Positions 1-8,901 are shown, numbered from the stretch's first letter. The stretch is DNA of 64,000 nt from a bacterium (GCA_021813505.1 JAKAKI010000072.1:1-64000); one strand, 5' to 3'. Numbers and translations are program-made. Notes: generated by a model from the sequence alone, not told the origin.

Positions 1-1318
1 GGTCTGACCGCTGGGGTGGCGGCGGCCCTTGGGGATGAGCGCCGCCAGGCGAGTTGCCAGCACGATGGGCGGAGTCTGCTGCGGCAGCGGGTGTACGCCT
101 TGGCGCTGGGGTATGAGGATCTCAACGATCATCACACCTTGCGTGCCGATCCGGGGTTGCAGACAGCGGTGGAACGGGATGCACCTTTGGCCAGCAGCCC
201 GACGTTGTGCCGCTGGGAGAACCGGGCGGACCGGGAGACGGCCTGGGCCATCCAGCGGGAGCTGGTGGAGCAGTTCATCGCCTCGTACCAGCAGCCACCG
301 CGGCGGGTAATTCTGGACTTTGATGCGACGGACGATGTGGTGCATGGGGACCAGGAGGGGCGGTTCTTCCACGGGTACTACAGCCAGTACTGTTTCCCGC
401 CGATGTACGTGTTTTGCGGTTCACAGTTGCTGGTGAGCTATCTGCGTCCCAGCAGCGCCGATCCGGCGCGGCACGTGTGGGTGATTCTGGCGCTGCTGGT
501 GAGGCGGTTGCGGGCGGCGTGGCCGGAAGCGGAGGGGTGTGTTGAAAAACCCCAGCATTTGGAAACGAGAGCGCGGACAAGAGTGTCCGCCCCACTGAGA
601 GACAAGAACTTCCATGGCCAAGAGTGGGGCAGACACTCTTGTCTGCCCGGTTTTTCAACAATCCCCGGAGATCGTCTTCCGGGGAGACAGCCATTTCTGC
701 CGGTGGCGGATGCTGGCATGGTGTGAACGGCATCAGGTGGGATACATCGTGGGTCTGGCGAAGAACAGCCGGGTGCAGGCCGAGGCCGCCGATCTGATGG
801 AGGAAGCCCGCGCGGCCTTCATGGCCACCGGGGAAAAGCAGCGTCTGTTTGCCGATGTGGTCTATGCCGCGCTGACCTGGGACAAGCCACGGCGGGTGAT
901 TGCCAAGGCGGAGCACGGAGACTTGGGGAGCAATCCGCGCTTTGTCGTGACCAATCTCGAGGGCGAGGCGCAGGCGCTCTACGACGACGTGTACTGTGCG
1001 CGGGGCGAGATGGAGAACCGGATCAAGGAGCAGCAACTCGATCTGTTTGCTGATCGCACGAGTTGCCATCGCTGGTGGCCCAACCAGCTGCGGCTGCTGT
1101 TATCGAGTCTGGCCTACACGCTTTTGGAGGCGATCCGCCGTCTGGCGTTGCCGGGCACCGAACTGGCGCGGGCACAGTGTGGCACGATTCGGTTGAAGCT
1201 GTTGAAGATCGGTGCCGTGGTGGTGCGCAACACCCGGCGCGTGCGATTTATCTTCTCGTCCGCGTACCCGTTGCAGGCCTTGTTCTTCCAGGCCGTGGCC
1301 CGTTTGGCGTCCGGTTGA
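1..1318 (+). pseudogene. IS1380-family transposase, broken by a small insertion
   Basis: The reading frame is already open at the window edge, so the 5' end is missing. Up to about base 533 it encodes the IS1380-type first half with the first catalytic Asp region (DFDATDD, then HGDQEGRFFHGYY). From about 667, in a different frame, it resumes with the second Asp region (FRGDSHFCR) and, near the end, the Glu region (NRIKEQQLDLF). The break is an inserted palindromic element at 534-666. Removing that element plus one copy of a 3-bp GGA duplication rejoins the frame as PEAEIVFRGD, so the disruption is recent and exact. The protein would be a DDE transposase; as it stands the gene is dead. The right end of the insertion sequence beyond 1318 could not be placed. 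Confidence 0.9.
534..666. mobile_element. MITE-like palindromic element inside the IS1380 transposase
   Basis: This 133-bp non-coding element begins with GGGG-N2-TGTTGAAAAACC and ends with the reverse complement, GGTTTTTCAACA-N2-CCCC. A second nested inverted repeat (GACAAGAGTGTCC-like, about 574-592, against 626-646) would let the whole element fold into one long hairpin. It is flanked by GGA at 531-533 and 667-669, consistent with a 3-bp target duplication. It carries no gene and must be mobilised in trans. No second copy was seen in the window. Confidence 0.8.
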
Positions 1319-1656
1319 TAGCGAAGCTTGGGTGCTGTCCCCGGCACGCGATAAACAACGGGGGTAAGGGGGCGTATGCCCAAAAACACCGCCACCTCTC
1401 CGTCGATGACCATCAAAGCACCGAAATGCCAAAATCCAATCAGTCCGCACCCACTCCGATGCCCACAGACGTGCTCATGAAATATCCGGGGTAGCCCTGC
1501 AGGACCTCCACCGGGACTGGCGGGATGGCGGTGACTCAGGAAATCACACGCCGGGATCGCTGCCAGGTCTGACTGCCCTGTATCTCGCAGAGGAACCGTC
1601 GACCGTCGGTGAGCCCTGAGGAATCCGGAGGCTTGAGGCAAAGGCGGTGTTTTTTC
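1319..1656. other. Gap between IS1380 remnant and his promoter
   Basis: No convincing coding frame or RNA gene was seen. It should contain the right end of the IS1380 element, but no terminal inverted repeat can be assigned because the left end lies outside the window. Confidence 0.4.
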
Positions 1657-1685
1657 TTGCTTTTCGGCGGATGACCAGGTATAAT
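1657..1685 (+). promoter_or_regulatory. Sigma-70-type promoter of the his operon
   Basis: A -35 box TTGCTT (1657-1662) and a perfect -10 box TATAAT (1680-1685) are separated by 17 bp. Transcription would start near 1692, about 20 nt before the leader-peptide start codon and about 140 nt before the attenuator hairpin. Confidence 0.8.
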
Positions 1686-1713
1686 ACTCGTGATTGGACC
1701 AGGAATTCGAGCA

Positions 1714-1806
1714 ATGAAGAAGATCAACACCACAGACTACCGTCAGAACCACCTGCATCATGGGCATCATCACCACGATGAAGGTGGCGCGGTTTGTTCT
1801 GGGTGA
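1714..1806 (+). CDS. hisL: Histidine operon leader peptide
   Basis: This 30-codon frame has ATG at 1714, an AGGA ribosome site at 1701-1704 and TGA at 1804-1806. Residues 13-21 read HLHHGHHHH, i.e. seven histidine codons in nine. It lies between a strong promoter and a terminator hairpin directly upstream of hisG, which is the classic layout of transcription attenuation: when charged histidyl-tRNA is scarce the ribosome stalls on the His run and the terminator is not formed. CCAC (1773-1776) can pair with GTGG (1784-1787), and GGTGG (1783-1787) can pair with CCGCC (1837-1841) in the terminator's 5' arm, giving mutually exclusive structures. The identification rests on composition and position; leader peptides have no conserved sequence. 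Confidence 0.9.
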   Translation: MKKINTTDYRQNHLHHGHHHHDEGGAVCSG

Positions 1807-1832
1807 CAGATAGAAGGTCAAGAATCCGGAAG

Positions 1833-1861
1833 GGCCCCGCCGCGAACTACGGGGCCTTTTT
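1833..1861 (+). terminator. his attenuator terminator hairpin
   Basis: GGCCCCG (1833-1839) pairs with CGGGGCC (1850-1856) around a 10-nt loop and is followed at once by five T residues (1857-1861). This is a Rho-independent terminator 27 nt after the leader-peptide stop and 40 nt before hisG, fitting the role of attenuator. The 5' arm overlaps CCGCC, which could pair with the end of the leader reading frame to make the antiterminator. Confidence 0.88.
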
Positions 1862-1900
1862 CATTTGGTGATCCAGGTATCGGTCGAGGAAAGGGATGAG

Positions 1901-2761
1901 ATGCCACAGACTCTCAAAATAGTGCTGCCGAAAGGCCACCTCGAAGAAAAGGTCATCAACCTCCTCGAACGAATCGGGATGGGGTTCAAGTTCAACAGCC
2001 GTTCCTACCGGCCCATGTGCGGTGACTCGGAAATCGAAGCCAAAATGCTCAAGCCGCAGAATATTCCCGCCCTGGTCGCACTCGGGCGTCATGACTGTGG
2101 CTTCACCGGCCATGATTGGGTTGTCGAGGAGCGCGCGGACGTGGTCGAGCTGCTCGATCTTGGTTTTGATTCAGTGCGTATCGTCGTCGCCGGTCCTGAA
2201 GACTCGATAGGCGTGTCCGATCGGGAGGGACGGCCGCTGGTGATTGCCTCGGAATATGAGCGAATCACCGCGGAGTATATCGAGCGCAGCAAGCTGGACG
2301 CGGTCTTCATTCGCACTTACGGCGCAACCGAAGTACTGCCTCCGGAGGATGCGGACCTGATTGTCGACAACATGTCCAGCGGCTCCACCCTGCACTCCCA
2401 CCGCCTCGCCGTTGTTGAGGAGTTGATGGCCTCATCGACGCGGTTTGTCGCAAGCCCCGAGGCGCTCGCCGATCCCTGGAAGAAGGAAAAATTGGATGAG
2501 ATGTGCATGCTGATGGCGAGCACGCTCAGAGCGGAGGAGAAGGTGCTCCTGGAGATGAATGCCCCCCTCGAATGCTTTGAACGACTCATCAAAGATCTCC
2601 CCTGTATGCGCGCCCCCACGGTTTCTCCACTATACAATGGGGAGGGTTACGCGGTGAAGATTGCGGTGCCCGCGGGCGATGTGCCGAGATTGATTCCACG
2701 GCTTGTGGCGGCAGGGGCAAGGGACATACTCGAATACCGGCTCGAGAAGATAGTGGTGTAA
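1901..2761 (+). CDS. hisG: ATP phosphoribosyltransferase, long form
   Basis: HisG catalyses the committed step of histidine synthesis, joining ATP and PRPP. The 286-residue protein starts MPQTLKIVLPKGHLEEKV and has the PRPP-binding stretch ADLIVDNMSSGSTL near residue 160. Its length and C-terminal segment (residues about 210-286, ending ILEYRLEKIVV) indicate the long form with the ACT-like regulatory domain, which is feedback-inhibited by histidine and does not need HisZ. ATG 1901 is chosen over upstream in-frame TTG/GTG codons because GAGGAAAGGG lies 6-15 nt before it and the upstream codons sit in the attenuator's T-tract. It is the first enzyme gene after the attenuator. Confidence 0.96.
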   Translation: MPQTLKIVLPKGHLEEKVINLLERIGMGFKFNSRSYRPMCGDSEIEAKMLKPQNIPALVALGRHDCGFTGHDWVVEERADVVELLDLGFDSVRIVVAGPEDSIGVSDREGRPLVIASEYERITAEYIERSKLDAVFIRTYGATEVLPPEDADLIVDNMSSGSTLHSHRLAVVEELMASSTRFVASPEALADPWKKEKLDEMCMLMASTLRAEEKVLLEMNAPLECFERLIKDLPCMRAPTVSPLYNGEGYAVKIAVPAGDVPRLIPRLVAAGARDILEYRLEKIVV

Positions 2762-2794
2762 CCCCGGGTGAAAGGCAGCCGAGAGGGAAAGCTT

Positions 2795-4477
2795 ATGATC
2801 AAGGCCAGGACCGCAGTCGAGAACATGTCTGCCTATCTGCCTCCCCTGGAGGGGCGGCGCGGATTGGTCCGACTAGACTTCAATGAGAACACGGAGGGAT
2901 TCCCGTGGGCGTCACCTGGCCTGCCGGTGGAACTTGTTGCCACTTACCCCGAGTACGGCCAGTGCGAAAGGTCATTGGCGGAATACTGGAATCTGGGAAC
3001 AGAGAACATTCTACTGACCGATGGCAGCGATGAGGGGCTGCTCGTCGTCGCTCTTACATTCATCGAGCCCGGCACTGGTCGGGCGGTTATCACCCGTCCC
3101 ACCTTCGCGCTGATCCGTCAGTATCTGCAATTGGCCGGCGCGCAGTTGATCGAGGTGCCGCTAACCGGATCATTGGAATTCGACCATGACGGGATCGCCG
3201 CAGTGCTGGAAGGCACGAACATAGCCTTTTTCGCCTCGCCAGATAATCCAACCGGCGCGGTGCTGGATCAGGACTGCGTCATCAACTGGTGTCGGAATTG
3301 GCCGGACACGCTGTTCGTCATCGACGAGGCCTACGCTGAATACACCGGCCGGACCCTGGTTCCGCTGGTTCGCCAGTTGGAGAACCTGATCGTTCTGCGC
3401 AGTTTCTCCAAGGCGTGGGGCATGGCGGGGTTGCGGCTCGGCGCCGCGACTGGCTCTAAGCGATTGATCGACTACATGCGGCGTGTTCGCTCTCCTTATT
3501 CCGTTAATAGCGCGGCGGTGACAACCGTGATGAACCTGCTGCGACGTTCCGGCGAAATCCATGCGGCCGCACGGGAGACGATGGCCCGAAAGAAATGGCT
3601 GACCAACGAAGTTCAACGGCGCGGGTATCGAGTTCATAGCGGTGCGGCCAACTTCTTCCTCGTCGGGGTCGGCGCCGGCGCCCAGTCGTGGTGCGACTAC
3701 TGTCGCCGGCACGGCGTGCTGGTGCGCGACCGCTCGTCGATGCCGGCGCTGTCAGGCATGGTGCGGGTCTCGGCGGGGACTGACAGGGAGAATCGCATCT
3801 TCCTGGATGCTCTTGACGCCTACCGTCACTCGCACGCATTGATCTTCGACCTCGATGATACGCTGGTGGATTGTTCGCAAAGTTACGCGAGGATTGTGGC
3901 GGAGTTGGTCAGTTGCCATTCGGATGAGCCTCTGCGCGTCGGCGAGTTGAACGCGCTTCGAGCGGAGGGAGGCTTCAATGATGAATGGGATGCGACACAG
4001 GAGTTGCTCAGACGCCGCGGAGTGGCCGTCACCATTCAGGAGATCGCGCGTGAAGGACAATCCTGTTATCTCGGAATCGCCGGTGAAAACGAGAGGTGGA
4101 GCTTGAGCGACGAAGTCCTGGCGCAACTTAAGTTGCGATACCGTCTTCTGGTGCTCACTGGGCGGACTCGTGCGGAGTATGAACCGGTTTGGGGGAAATT
4201 CGCCGGCTCACGCTTTGAGCACGTTTGGTGCCGCGACGATTTTGATGGACTGCGGCCGAAGCCGGCGCCCGACATGCTACTGAGCGTCCTCAACCAATCG
4301 CAAGTCGAGAGTGCGATCTACATCGGTAATTCAGTTGACGACATGCGGGCTGCCATCGAGGCCGGGCTTGGCCGGATCGCGATACGGTCCACAACGCCTG
4401 ATGCAGCCCTGCGCGATGCAGGGGCGGAGTACATCCTCGACGATGTCAACAGTCTGCGAGAGGTGATCGCCATATGA
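2795..4477 (+). CDS. hisC: Histidinol-phosphate aminotransferase fused to a HAD phosphatase domain
   Basis: Residues about 1-345 are a fold-type I PLP aminotransferase of the HisC family (FFASPDNPTGAV, then SFSKAWGMAG with the PLP lysine). Residues about 348-560 are a complete HAD hydrolase: motif I DLDDTLVD, motif II VLTGRT, motif IV GNSVDDM, with a small cap between. The neighbouring HisB has only the dehydratase domain and no other histidinol-phosphatase is visible in this operon, so the HAD half is the obvious candidate for histidinol-phosphate dephosphorylation, which would put two consecutive steps in one polypeptide. That substrate is inferred. The start at 2795 has GAGAGGG at 2781-2787. 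The stop overlaps hisB by ATGA. Confidence 0.92.
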   Translation: MIKARTAVENMSAYLPPLEGRRGLVRLDFNENTEGFPWASPGLPVELVATYPEYGQCERSLAEYWNLGTENILLTDGSDEGLLVVALTFIEPGTGRAVITRPTFALIRQYLQLAGAQLIEVPLTGSLEFDHDGIAAVLEGTNIAFFASPDNPTGAVLDQDCVINWCRNWPDTLFVIDEAYAEYTGRTLVPLVRQLENLIVLRSFSKAWGMAGLRLGAATGSKRLIDYMRRVRSPYSVNSAAVTTVMNLLRRSGEIHAAARETMARKKWLTNEVQRRGYRVHSGAANFFLVGVGAGAQSWCDYCRRHGVLVRDRSSMPALSGMVRVSAGTDRENRIFLDALDAYRHSHALIFDLDDTLVDCSQSYARIVAELVSCHSDEPLRVGELNALRAEGGFNDEWDATQELLRRRGVAVTIQEIAREGQSCYLGIAGENERWSLSDEVLAQLKLRYRLLVLTGRTRAEYEPVWGKFAGSRFEHVWCRDDFDGLRPKPAPDMLLSVLNQSQVESAIYIGNSVDDMRAAIEAGLGRIAIRSTTPDAALRDAGAEYILDDVNSLREVIAI

Positions 4478-5064
4478 TGATACGTTCGGCAACGGTGACG
4501 CGTGATTCACGAGAGACGCAGATCACGGCGACGCTCGATCTCGACAAGTCCGGAGACGTCAGTGTCGCCACTGGCCTTCCCTTTCTAGATCACATGCTGG
4601 GGGCATGGGCCTGCCACGGTGGCTTCGGTCTTCAACTCCGTGCCCGGGGCGATCTGGACGTGGATCCACACCATTTGGTCGAAGATTGCGGGATTGTACT
4701 GGGACGGGTTATTGCCGCAGCCCTGGCAGAGTGCGGCCCAATCCGCCGTGCGGGATTCTACTCGTTTCCAATGGACGGCAGTTTGGCCAATGTGGCAATC
4801 GACCTATGTGGGCGTCCCAATCTGGTCTGGAATGTGCCGCTCATAGGTCGGTGCCTGGGCGATCTCGATCCGTTCCTCCTGAAAGATTTTTTCAAGTCTC
4901 TCTGCGACAATCTGCGTGCAACTGTACACGTCAACGTTCCCTACGGAGACAATGATCACCACATGCTCGAGGCGATCTTCAAGGCGTTCGGGCGCAGCTT
5001 GCAGCAGGCAGTTCAGCCCGTGGACGGCGACGTGATGAGCACCAAGGGGGTTATCGATGGTTGA
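4474..5064 (+). CDS. hisB: Imidazoleglycerol-phosphate dehydratase
   Basis: The 196-residue, monofunctional HisB dehydrates imidazoleglycerol phosphate to imidazoleacetol phosphate. The manganese-binding histidine clusters are intact: FLDHMLG, then DPHHLVEDCGI near residue 65 and DNDHHMLEAIFKAFG near residue 165. The N-terminal HAD phosphatase of enterobacterial HisB is absent, which matches the HAD domain carried on HisC here. The gene starts inside the hisC stop (ATGA) and overlaps hisH by 8 bp, so translation is probably coupled. Confidence 0.97.
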   Translation: MMIRSATVTRDSRETQITATLDLDKSGDVSVATGLPFLDHMLGAWACHGGFGLQLRARGDLDVDPHHLVEDCGIVLGRVIAAALAECGPIRRAGFYSFPMDGSLANVAIDLCGRPNLVWNVPLIGRCLGDLDPFLLKDFFKSLCDNLRATVHVNVPYGDNDHHMLEAIFKAFGRSLQQAVQPVDGDVMSTKGVIDG

Positions 5065-5641
5065 GTTGATCAACTTCAGCGGCGGGAACCTTGGAAGCAT
5101 ACGACGTGCTCTGGAGCGGCTGGATATTTCCTACAAGATTGCAGCGAGCGCCGGAGAGCTGACCGGTGATCGCGGCATCATACTACCGGGTGTCGGGTCC
5201 TTTGGGGCGGCAATGGCGGCTATTGAGCGCGTGGGACTGAAGCAGCGTGTGAGCGACGCGGTCCGCGGGGGCAGTCCATACCTGGGCATCTGTATCGGGA
5301 TGCAATTGCTGTTTCGGACTAGTGAGGAAGCTCCCGATGTCGCCGGGCTGGGACTCATTGACGGGGAGGTTCTGCGCTTCAAAACGGGCAAAGTGCCGCA
5401 GATTGGATGGAATCGTATTGAACCTCTGGGTGCAGGATCGCGCACACCAGGTTTCGTCTATTTCGTGAACTCGTACTACTGCCGTCCAGTCGATCAGACG
5501 CTGACGACATTCCAGGCGGAGTATCACATCTCGTTTTGCGCTGCGCTGCGCCGCGGAAACATCACTGCGTATCAATTTCATCCTGAGCGAAGCGGCGAAT
5601 TTGGAAGCCAATTGCTAAAAGAGTGGTGCGATGATCTGTAA
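5057..5641 (+). CDS. hisH: Imidazole glycerol phosphate synthase, glutaminase subunit
   Basis: This class I glutamine amidotransferase supplies ammonia to HisF. The nucleophile elbow GICIGMQLLF near residue 80 carries the catalytic Cys, and the partner His-Glu pair is in YQFHPERSG near residue 175. At 194 residues it has the normal length. It overlaps hisB (8 bp) and hisF (11 bp), consistent with stoichiometric production of the HisH-HisF heterodimer. Confidence 0.97.
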   Translation: MVELINFSGGNLGSIRRALERLDISYKIAASAGELTGDRGIILPGVGSFGAAMAAIERVGLKQRVSDAVRGGSPYLGICIGMQLLFRTSEEAPDVAGLGLIDGEVLRFKTGKVPQIGWNRIEPLGAGSRTPGFVYFVNSYYCRPVDQTLTTFQAEYHISFCAALRRGNITAYQFHPERSGEFGSQLLKEWCDDL

Positions 5642-6392
5642 GCGAATCATTCCCTGCCTCGACATTGACAATGGCCGCGTTGTCAAAGGCGTGAATTTCG
5701 GGCAGTTGCGTAATGTCGGCGACCCAGTCGAACTCGCGCGGTTCTATCAGGATGAAGGAGCAGACGAGCTGGTGTTTCTGGACATCTCCGCGACTTTCGA
5801 GGAGCGACAGACCGTGTTTGACGTTGTTCAAAGAGTCGCCCGAGCACTGATGATCCCATTCACGGTAGGAGGAGGAGTGAGTTCGATCGGACAGGTCAAA
5901 CATCTGCTGGAGTCCGGCGCCGACAAGGTGACCGTGAATACCGCCGCAGTCGCAAATCCTGAATTAATTGCCGAGATCGCTGCTGAATGCGGAAGTCAGT
6001 GCTGCGTTCTCGCCGTCGATGCGCGGCGGCGCAGTGCGGACCGGCGCTGGGAAGTCCTGACGCACGGCGGTCGTCGCGCAGCCGGGCTTGATGCCGTGGA
6101 TTGGTGCCATCAGGCGGTTGAGCGCGGGGCCGGCGAAATTCTACTGACGTCCTGGGATCGGGACGGAACACGCTTAGGGTTCGATCTGGAACTCACTGCC
6201 GCGATCTCGGCGACCGTGGGCGTTCCGGTGATCGCCTCCGGTGGGGCAGGCGGCGCCGATGATTTTGTCTCGGTGCTGACAATCGGCATGGCCGACGCTG
6301 CCCTGGCAGCCAGCATCTTTCATGACCGTGACTGGCGTATCTCAGATCTGAAGCATGTGCTGAATGAGGAAGGAATTCCGGTGCGCCTATGA
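5631..6392 (+). CDS. hisF: Imidazole glycerol phosphate synthase, cyclase subunit
   Basis: This (beta/alpha)8 barrel of 253 residues converts PRFAR and ammonia into IGP and AICAR. The two catalytic Asp positions are visible in [14 protein letters not shown] (residue about 11) and [13 protein letters not shown] (residue about 170 region of the barrel), with the phosphate-binding glycines in VGGGVSS and ASGGAGG. It starts within the hisH end and its stop overlaps the next start by ATGA. Confidence 0.97.
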   Translation: MICKRIIPCLDIDNGRVVKGVNFGQLRNVGDPVELARFYQDEGADELVFLDISATFEERQTVFDVVQRVARALMIPFTVGGGVSSIGQVKHLLESGADKVTVNTAAVANPELIAEIAAECGSQCCVLAVDARRRSADRRWEVLTHGGRRAAGLDAVDWCHQAVERGAGEILLTSWDRDGTRLGFDLELTAAISATVGVPVIASGGAGGADDFVSVLTIGMADAALAASIFHDRDWRISDLKHVLNEEGIPVRL

Positions 6393-7612
6393 TTATTCCG
6401 AGCATCGATCTTGCGGATGGCAAGGCCGTCCAACTCAGGCAAGGTCGCGACCTGGTTCTGATTTCCAGGCGTGATCCGGTGGATTTGGCCCGGGAATATA
6501 ACCGCTACGGCGAAGTTGCAGTCATCGATATTGACGCCGCACGTGGAACGGGCGACAATCTCGAGTTGATTCGCCGCATTTGCCGCGTGGCACGGGCGAG
6601 GGTGGGAGGCGGCATCCGCACTATCGAGAGGGCGCGGCAGGTCCTGCGGGCAGGGGCGCACCGCATCATCATCGGTACAGCGGCCGAGCCGGGGCTCCTC
6701 AGCAAGCTTCCGTCTCAGTATGTCATCGTCGCACTCGACCACCGTAACGGTGAAGTGGTCGACCAGGCTTGGACCAATAACACCGGCGAGTCCGTTTTCC
6801 AGCGGGCGGCACGCCTCTCGCCCTACTGCGGGGGTTTCCTCTGCACATTTGTCGATAATGAAGGCACAATGAGGGGGATAGACCCATCCGTAGCAGACAA
6901 ATTCAAGAGTCAATTGAATCATCCGTTGACGGTCGCCGGAGGAGTCGCAGGCACGTCGGACGTCGTATCGCTGCTCCGGTTCGGCGTTGATGTGCAGGTC
7001 GGAATGGCTCTTTACACAGAGCAACTGGACCTGGCCGAATGCGTCGTCCAGTCTATAGACTTTGGAAGAAAGCCGCTGGTCCCGACGATCGTCCAGAACA
7101 CCGGCGGGCAGGTATTGATGCTGGCTCATAGCAGTCCGGAATCGTTGCGGCTGGCGTTGCGTGAGGGTCGCGGAGTTTACTTCAGCCGCTCCCGGGGGTC
7201 CATCTGGACCAAAGGAATGACCTCCGGGAACGCACAGGAATTGATATCGTGCCGGGCAGACTGTGATCGCGACACGCTTCTGTTCACGGTCCGCCAGACA
7301 GGCGTCGCGTGTCACGAGGGATCGTACAGTTGCTTCGGTGACCGAACCCATTCTCTGCCGCTGCTATTCGAACTCTTGGGGCAGCGAAAACGCGAGATGC
7401 CCGCAGAATCATACTCGGTGCACTACTTCAAGGATCGATCGCGGCTCTTGCGGAAGATCATGGAAGAAGCCTACGAGGTGACCACGGCAAAAGGTCGGGC
7501 GGAACACGTGTGGGAAATGGCCGATCTTCTGTACTTCCTCAGTCTGCTCGCTGTGGATGAGGGGATCGAGTGGCAGGAGATCATCGACGAGTTGCGCGGG
7601 CGGCAAAGATGA
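6389..7612 (+). CDS. hisA: Trifunctional HisA-HisI-HisE fusion
   Basis: Three enzymes form one 407-residue chain. Residues about 1-228 are HisA (ProFAR isomerase), with the catalytic Asp in IPSIDLADGKAVQL and a second in VALDHRNGEVV. Residues about 230-320 are HisI (PRA-CH cyclohydrolase), recognisable from FSRSRGSIWTKG, RADCDRDTLL and the zinc-binding end CHEGSYSCF. Residues about 325-407 are HisE (PRA-PH pyrophosphohydrolase), from LLRKIMEEAYEVTTA and the EMADLLYFL motif. HisI-HisE fusion is common; placing HisA in front of it is not. The chain covers three consecutive reactions (steps 2-4). Both ends overlap neighbours by ATGA. Confidence 0.95.
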   Translation: MIIPSIDLADGKAVQLRQGRDLVLISRRDPVDLAREYNRYGEVAVIDIDAARGTGDNLELIRRICRVARARVGGGIRTIERARQVLRAGAHRIIIGTAAEPGLLSKLPSQYVIVALDHRNGEVVDQAWTNNTGESVFQRAARLSPYCGGFLCTFVDNEGTMRGIDPSVADKFKSQLNHPLTVAGGVAGTSDVVSLLRFGVDVQVGMALYTEQLDLAECVVQSIDFGRKPLVPTIVQNTGGQVLMLAHSSPESLRLALREGRGVYFSRSRGSIWTKGMTSGNAQELISCRADCDRDTLLFTVRQTGVACHEGSYSCFGDRTHSLPLLFELLGQRKREMPAESYSVHYFKDRSRLLRKIMEEAYEVTTAKGRAEHVWEMADLLYFLSLLAVDEGIEWQEIIDELRGRQR

Positions 7613-8880
7613 GAATTCTCGAAGGGCACGAGGCTGGAGACGTTCTGGCCCGGTATGCGGGAGGTCCGACCTGGCGGCGCGCCAGTGATTCGATTCTTCA
7701 AGAACGAGTGGACGGCATCCTGAGTCGAGTTCGAGACGGTGGTGACAGTGCCGTCCGCGAGCTGGCTTTGCAATTCGGAGACGAACCTCCGGAACGTTTC
7801 GAACTGGATCGGGACAGCATTGCTGCCGCATGTGCTCGAGTGTCCTGGGAGACCCGCGGCATCATAGAGCGTGCTGCTGAGAATATCGCGACGGTCGCCC
7901 GCGCCGTCGCGGACCTGATTAAACCAGTGCGGGTAGAGCAGGATGGCTTCGTGGTTGGTGTGGAATTCCGCCCCGTGGAATGTGTCGGATGCTACGTTCC
8001 CGGCGGGCGGTTTCCGCTTCCATCAACCGCGCTCATGACCGCCATCACAGCTCGGGTGGCTGGTGTGCGGGACATTTGCATCGTTTCGCCACGCCTGACT
8101 GACGAGGTCGTCTATGCCGGCACTCTGGCCGGAGTATCGCACTTCTACCGCCTGGGCGGAGCACAGGCCATTGCGGCACTCGCATTTGGCACGGAATCGA
8201 TACCACGCGTGGATATGATCGTGGGTCCGGGCAATACCTACGTGACGGAAGCCAAGCGGCAGTTGCAGGGAACAGTTGGAATTGATCTGCTCGCGGGGCC
8301 AAGCGAGATTGCCATCATCGCTGATGCGACTGCTAATCCGTGCTGGGTCGCACTTGACATGGCCGCGCAGCTGGAGCACGATCCTTTGTCCCGTGCTTTC
8401 TTGTTTACGACCTCCCGCAAGGCTGCGGAGGAAACTGTCCAACAACTGGCATCCCTCTGGTCCAATCATGATTTGCCCGGGAATCACGATGCGAGTTCAG
8501 CCGGAGTGTTCATCGCAGTCTTCAGCAACCTGTCCGACTGTGTCGCCGCCTCGGATATGATCGCTCCTGAGCATTTGCACCTGCATCTCTCGCAGCCGGC
8601 CGCTTTGGAGCGCCAGCCACGGTACTACGGAGCGCTCTTCATCGGGTACCATTCAACGGTGCCGTTCGGGGATTACATGGCCGGACCGAACCACACGTTA
8701 CCTACAGGCGGGTCTGCGCGATTTTCCGGTGCTCTAAGTCCGCTGAGTTTCCTGCGGGCACAGAACTTTGTCGAGGTTTGCCGTTTGGACCGTCAGGCAG
8801 CATTACGCACGTTCGGCTTCGCCGAGCTCGAGGGACTTTCCATGCACGCCGCCGCAGTACGGGCCAGGGTGGAAACCTGA
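7609..8880 (+). CDS. hisD: Histidinol dehydrogenase
   Basis: This 423-residue zinc enzyme oxidises histidinol to histidine with two NAD+. The family signatures are clear: GPGNTYVTEAKRQLQG, DLLAGPSEIAIIAD, QLEHDPLSRA, APEHLHLHL and GPNHTLPTGGSARF. ATG 7609 overlaps the preceding stop as ATGA; an upstream in-frame start is less likely. It is the last gene of the operon, and with it all ten steps of the pathway are represented, assuming the HAD domain on HisC is the phosphatase. Prophage-derived DNA begins about 20 bp after the stop. Confidence 0.97.
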   Translation: MRILEGHEAGDVLARYAGGPTWRRASDSILQERVDGILSRVRDGGDSAVRELALQFGDEPPERFELDRDSIAAACARVSWETRGIIERAAENIATVARAVADLIKPVRVEQDGFVVGVEFRPVECVGCYVPGGRFPLPSTALMTAITARVAGVRDICIVSPRLTDEVVYAGTLAGVSHFYRLGGAQAIAALAFGTESIPRVDMIVGPGNTYVTEAKRQLQGTVGIDLLAGPSEIAIIADATANPCWVALDMAAQLEHDPLSRAFLFTTSRKAAEETVQQLASLWSNHDLPGNHDASSAGVFIAVFSNLSDCVAASDMIAPEHLHLHLSQPAALERQPRYYGALFIGYHSTVPFGDYMAGPNHTLPTGGSARFSGALSPLSFLRAQNFVEVCRLDRQAALRTFGFAELEGLSMHAAAVRARVET

Positions 8881-8901
8881 TCTGCCTGCTAGCCTGCATG
8901 A

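Noticed and set aside
1865-1900. Longer HisG starting at TTG 1865 or the following GTG
   Set aside because: Those codons lie at the end of the terminator T-tract without a ribosome site; ATG 1901 has GAGGAAAGGG and matches the family start.
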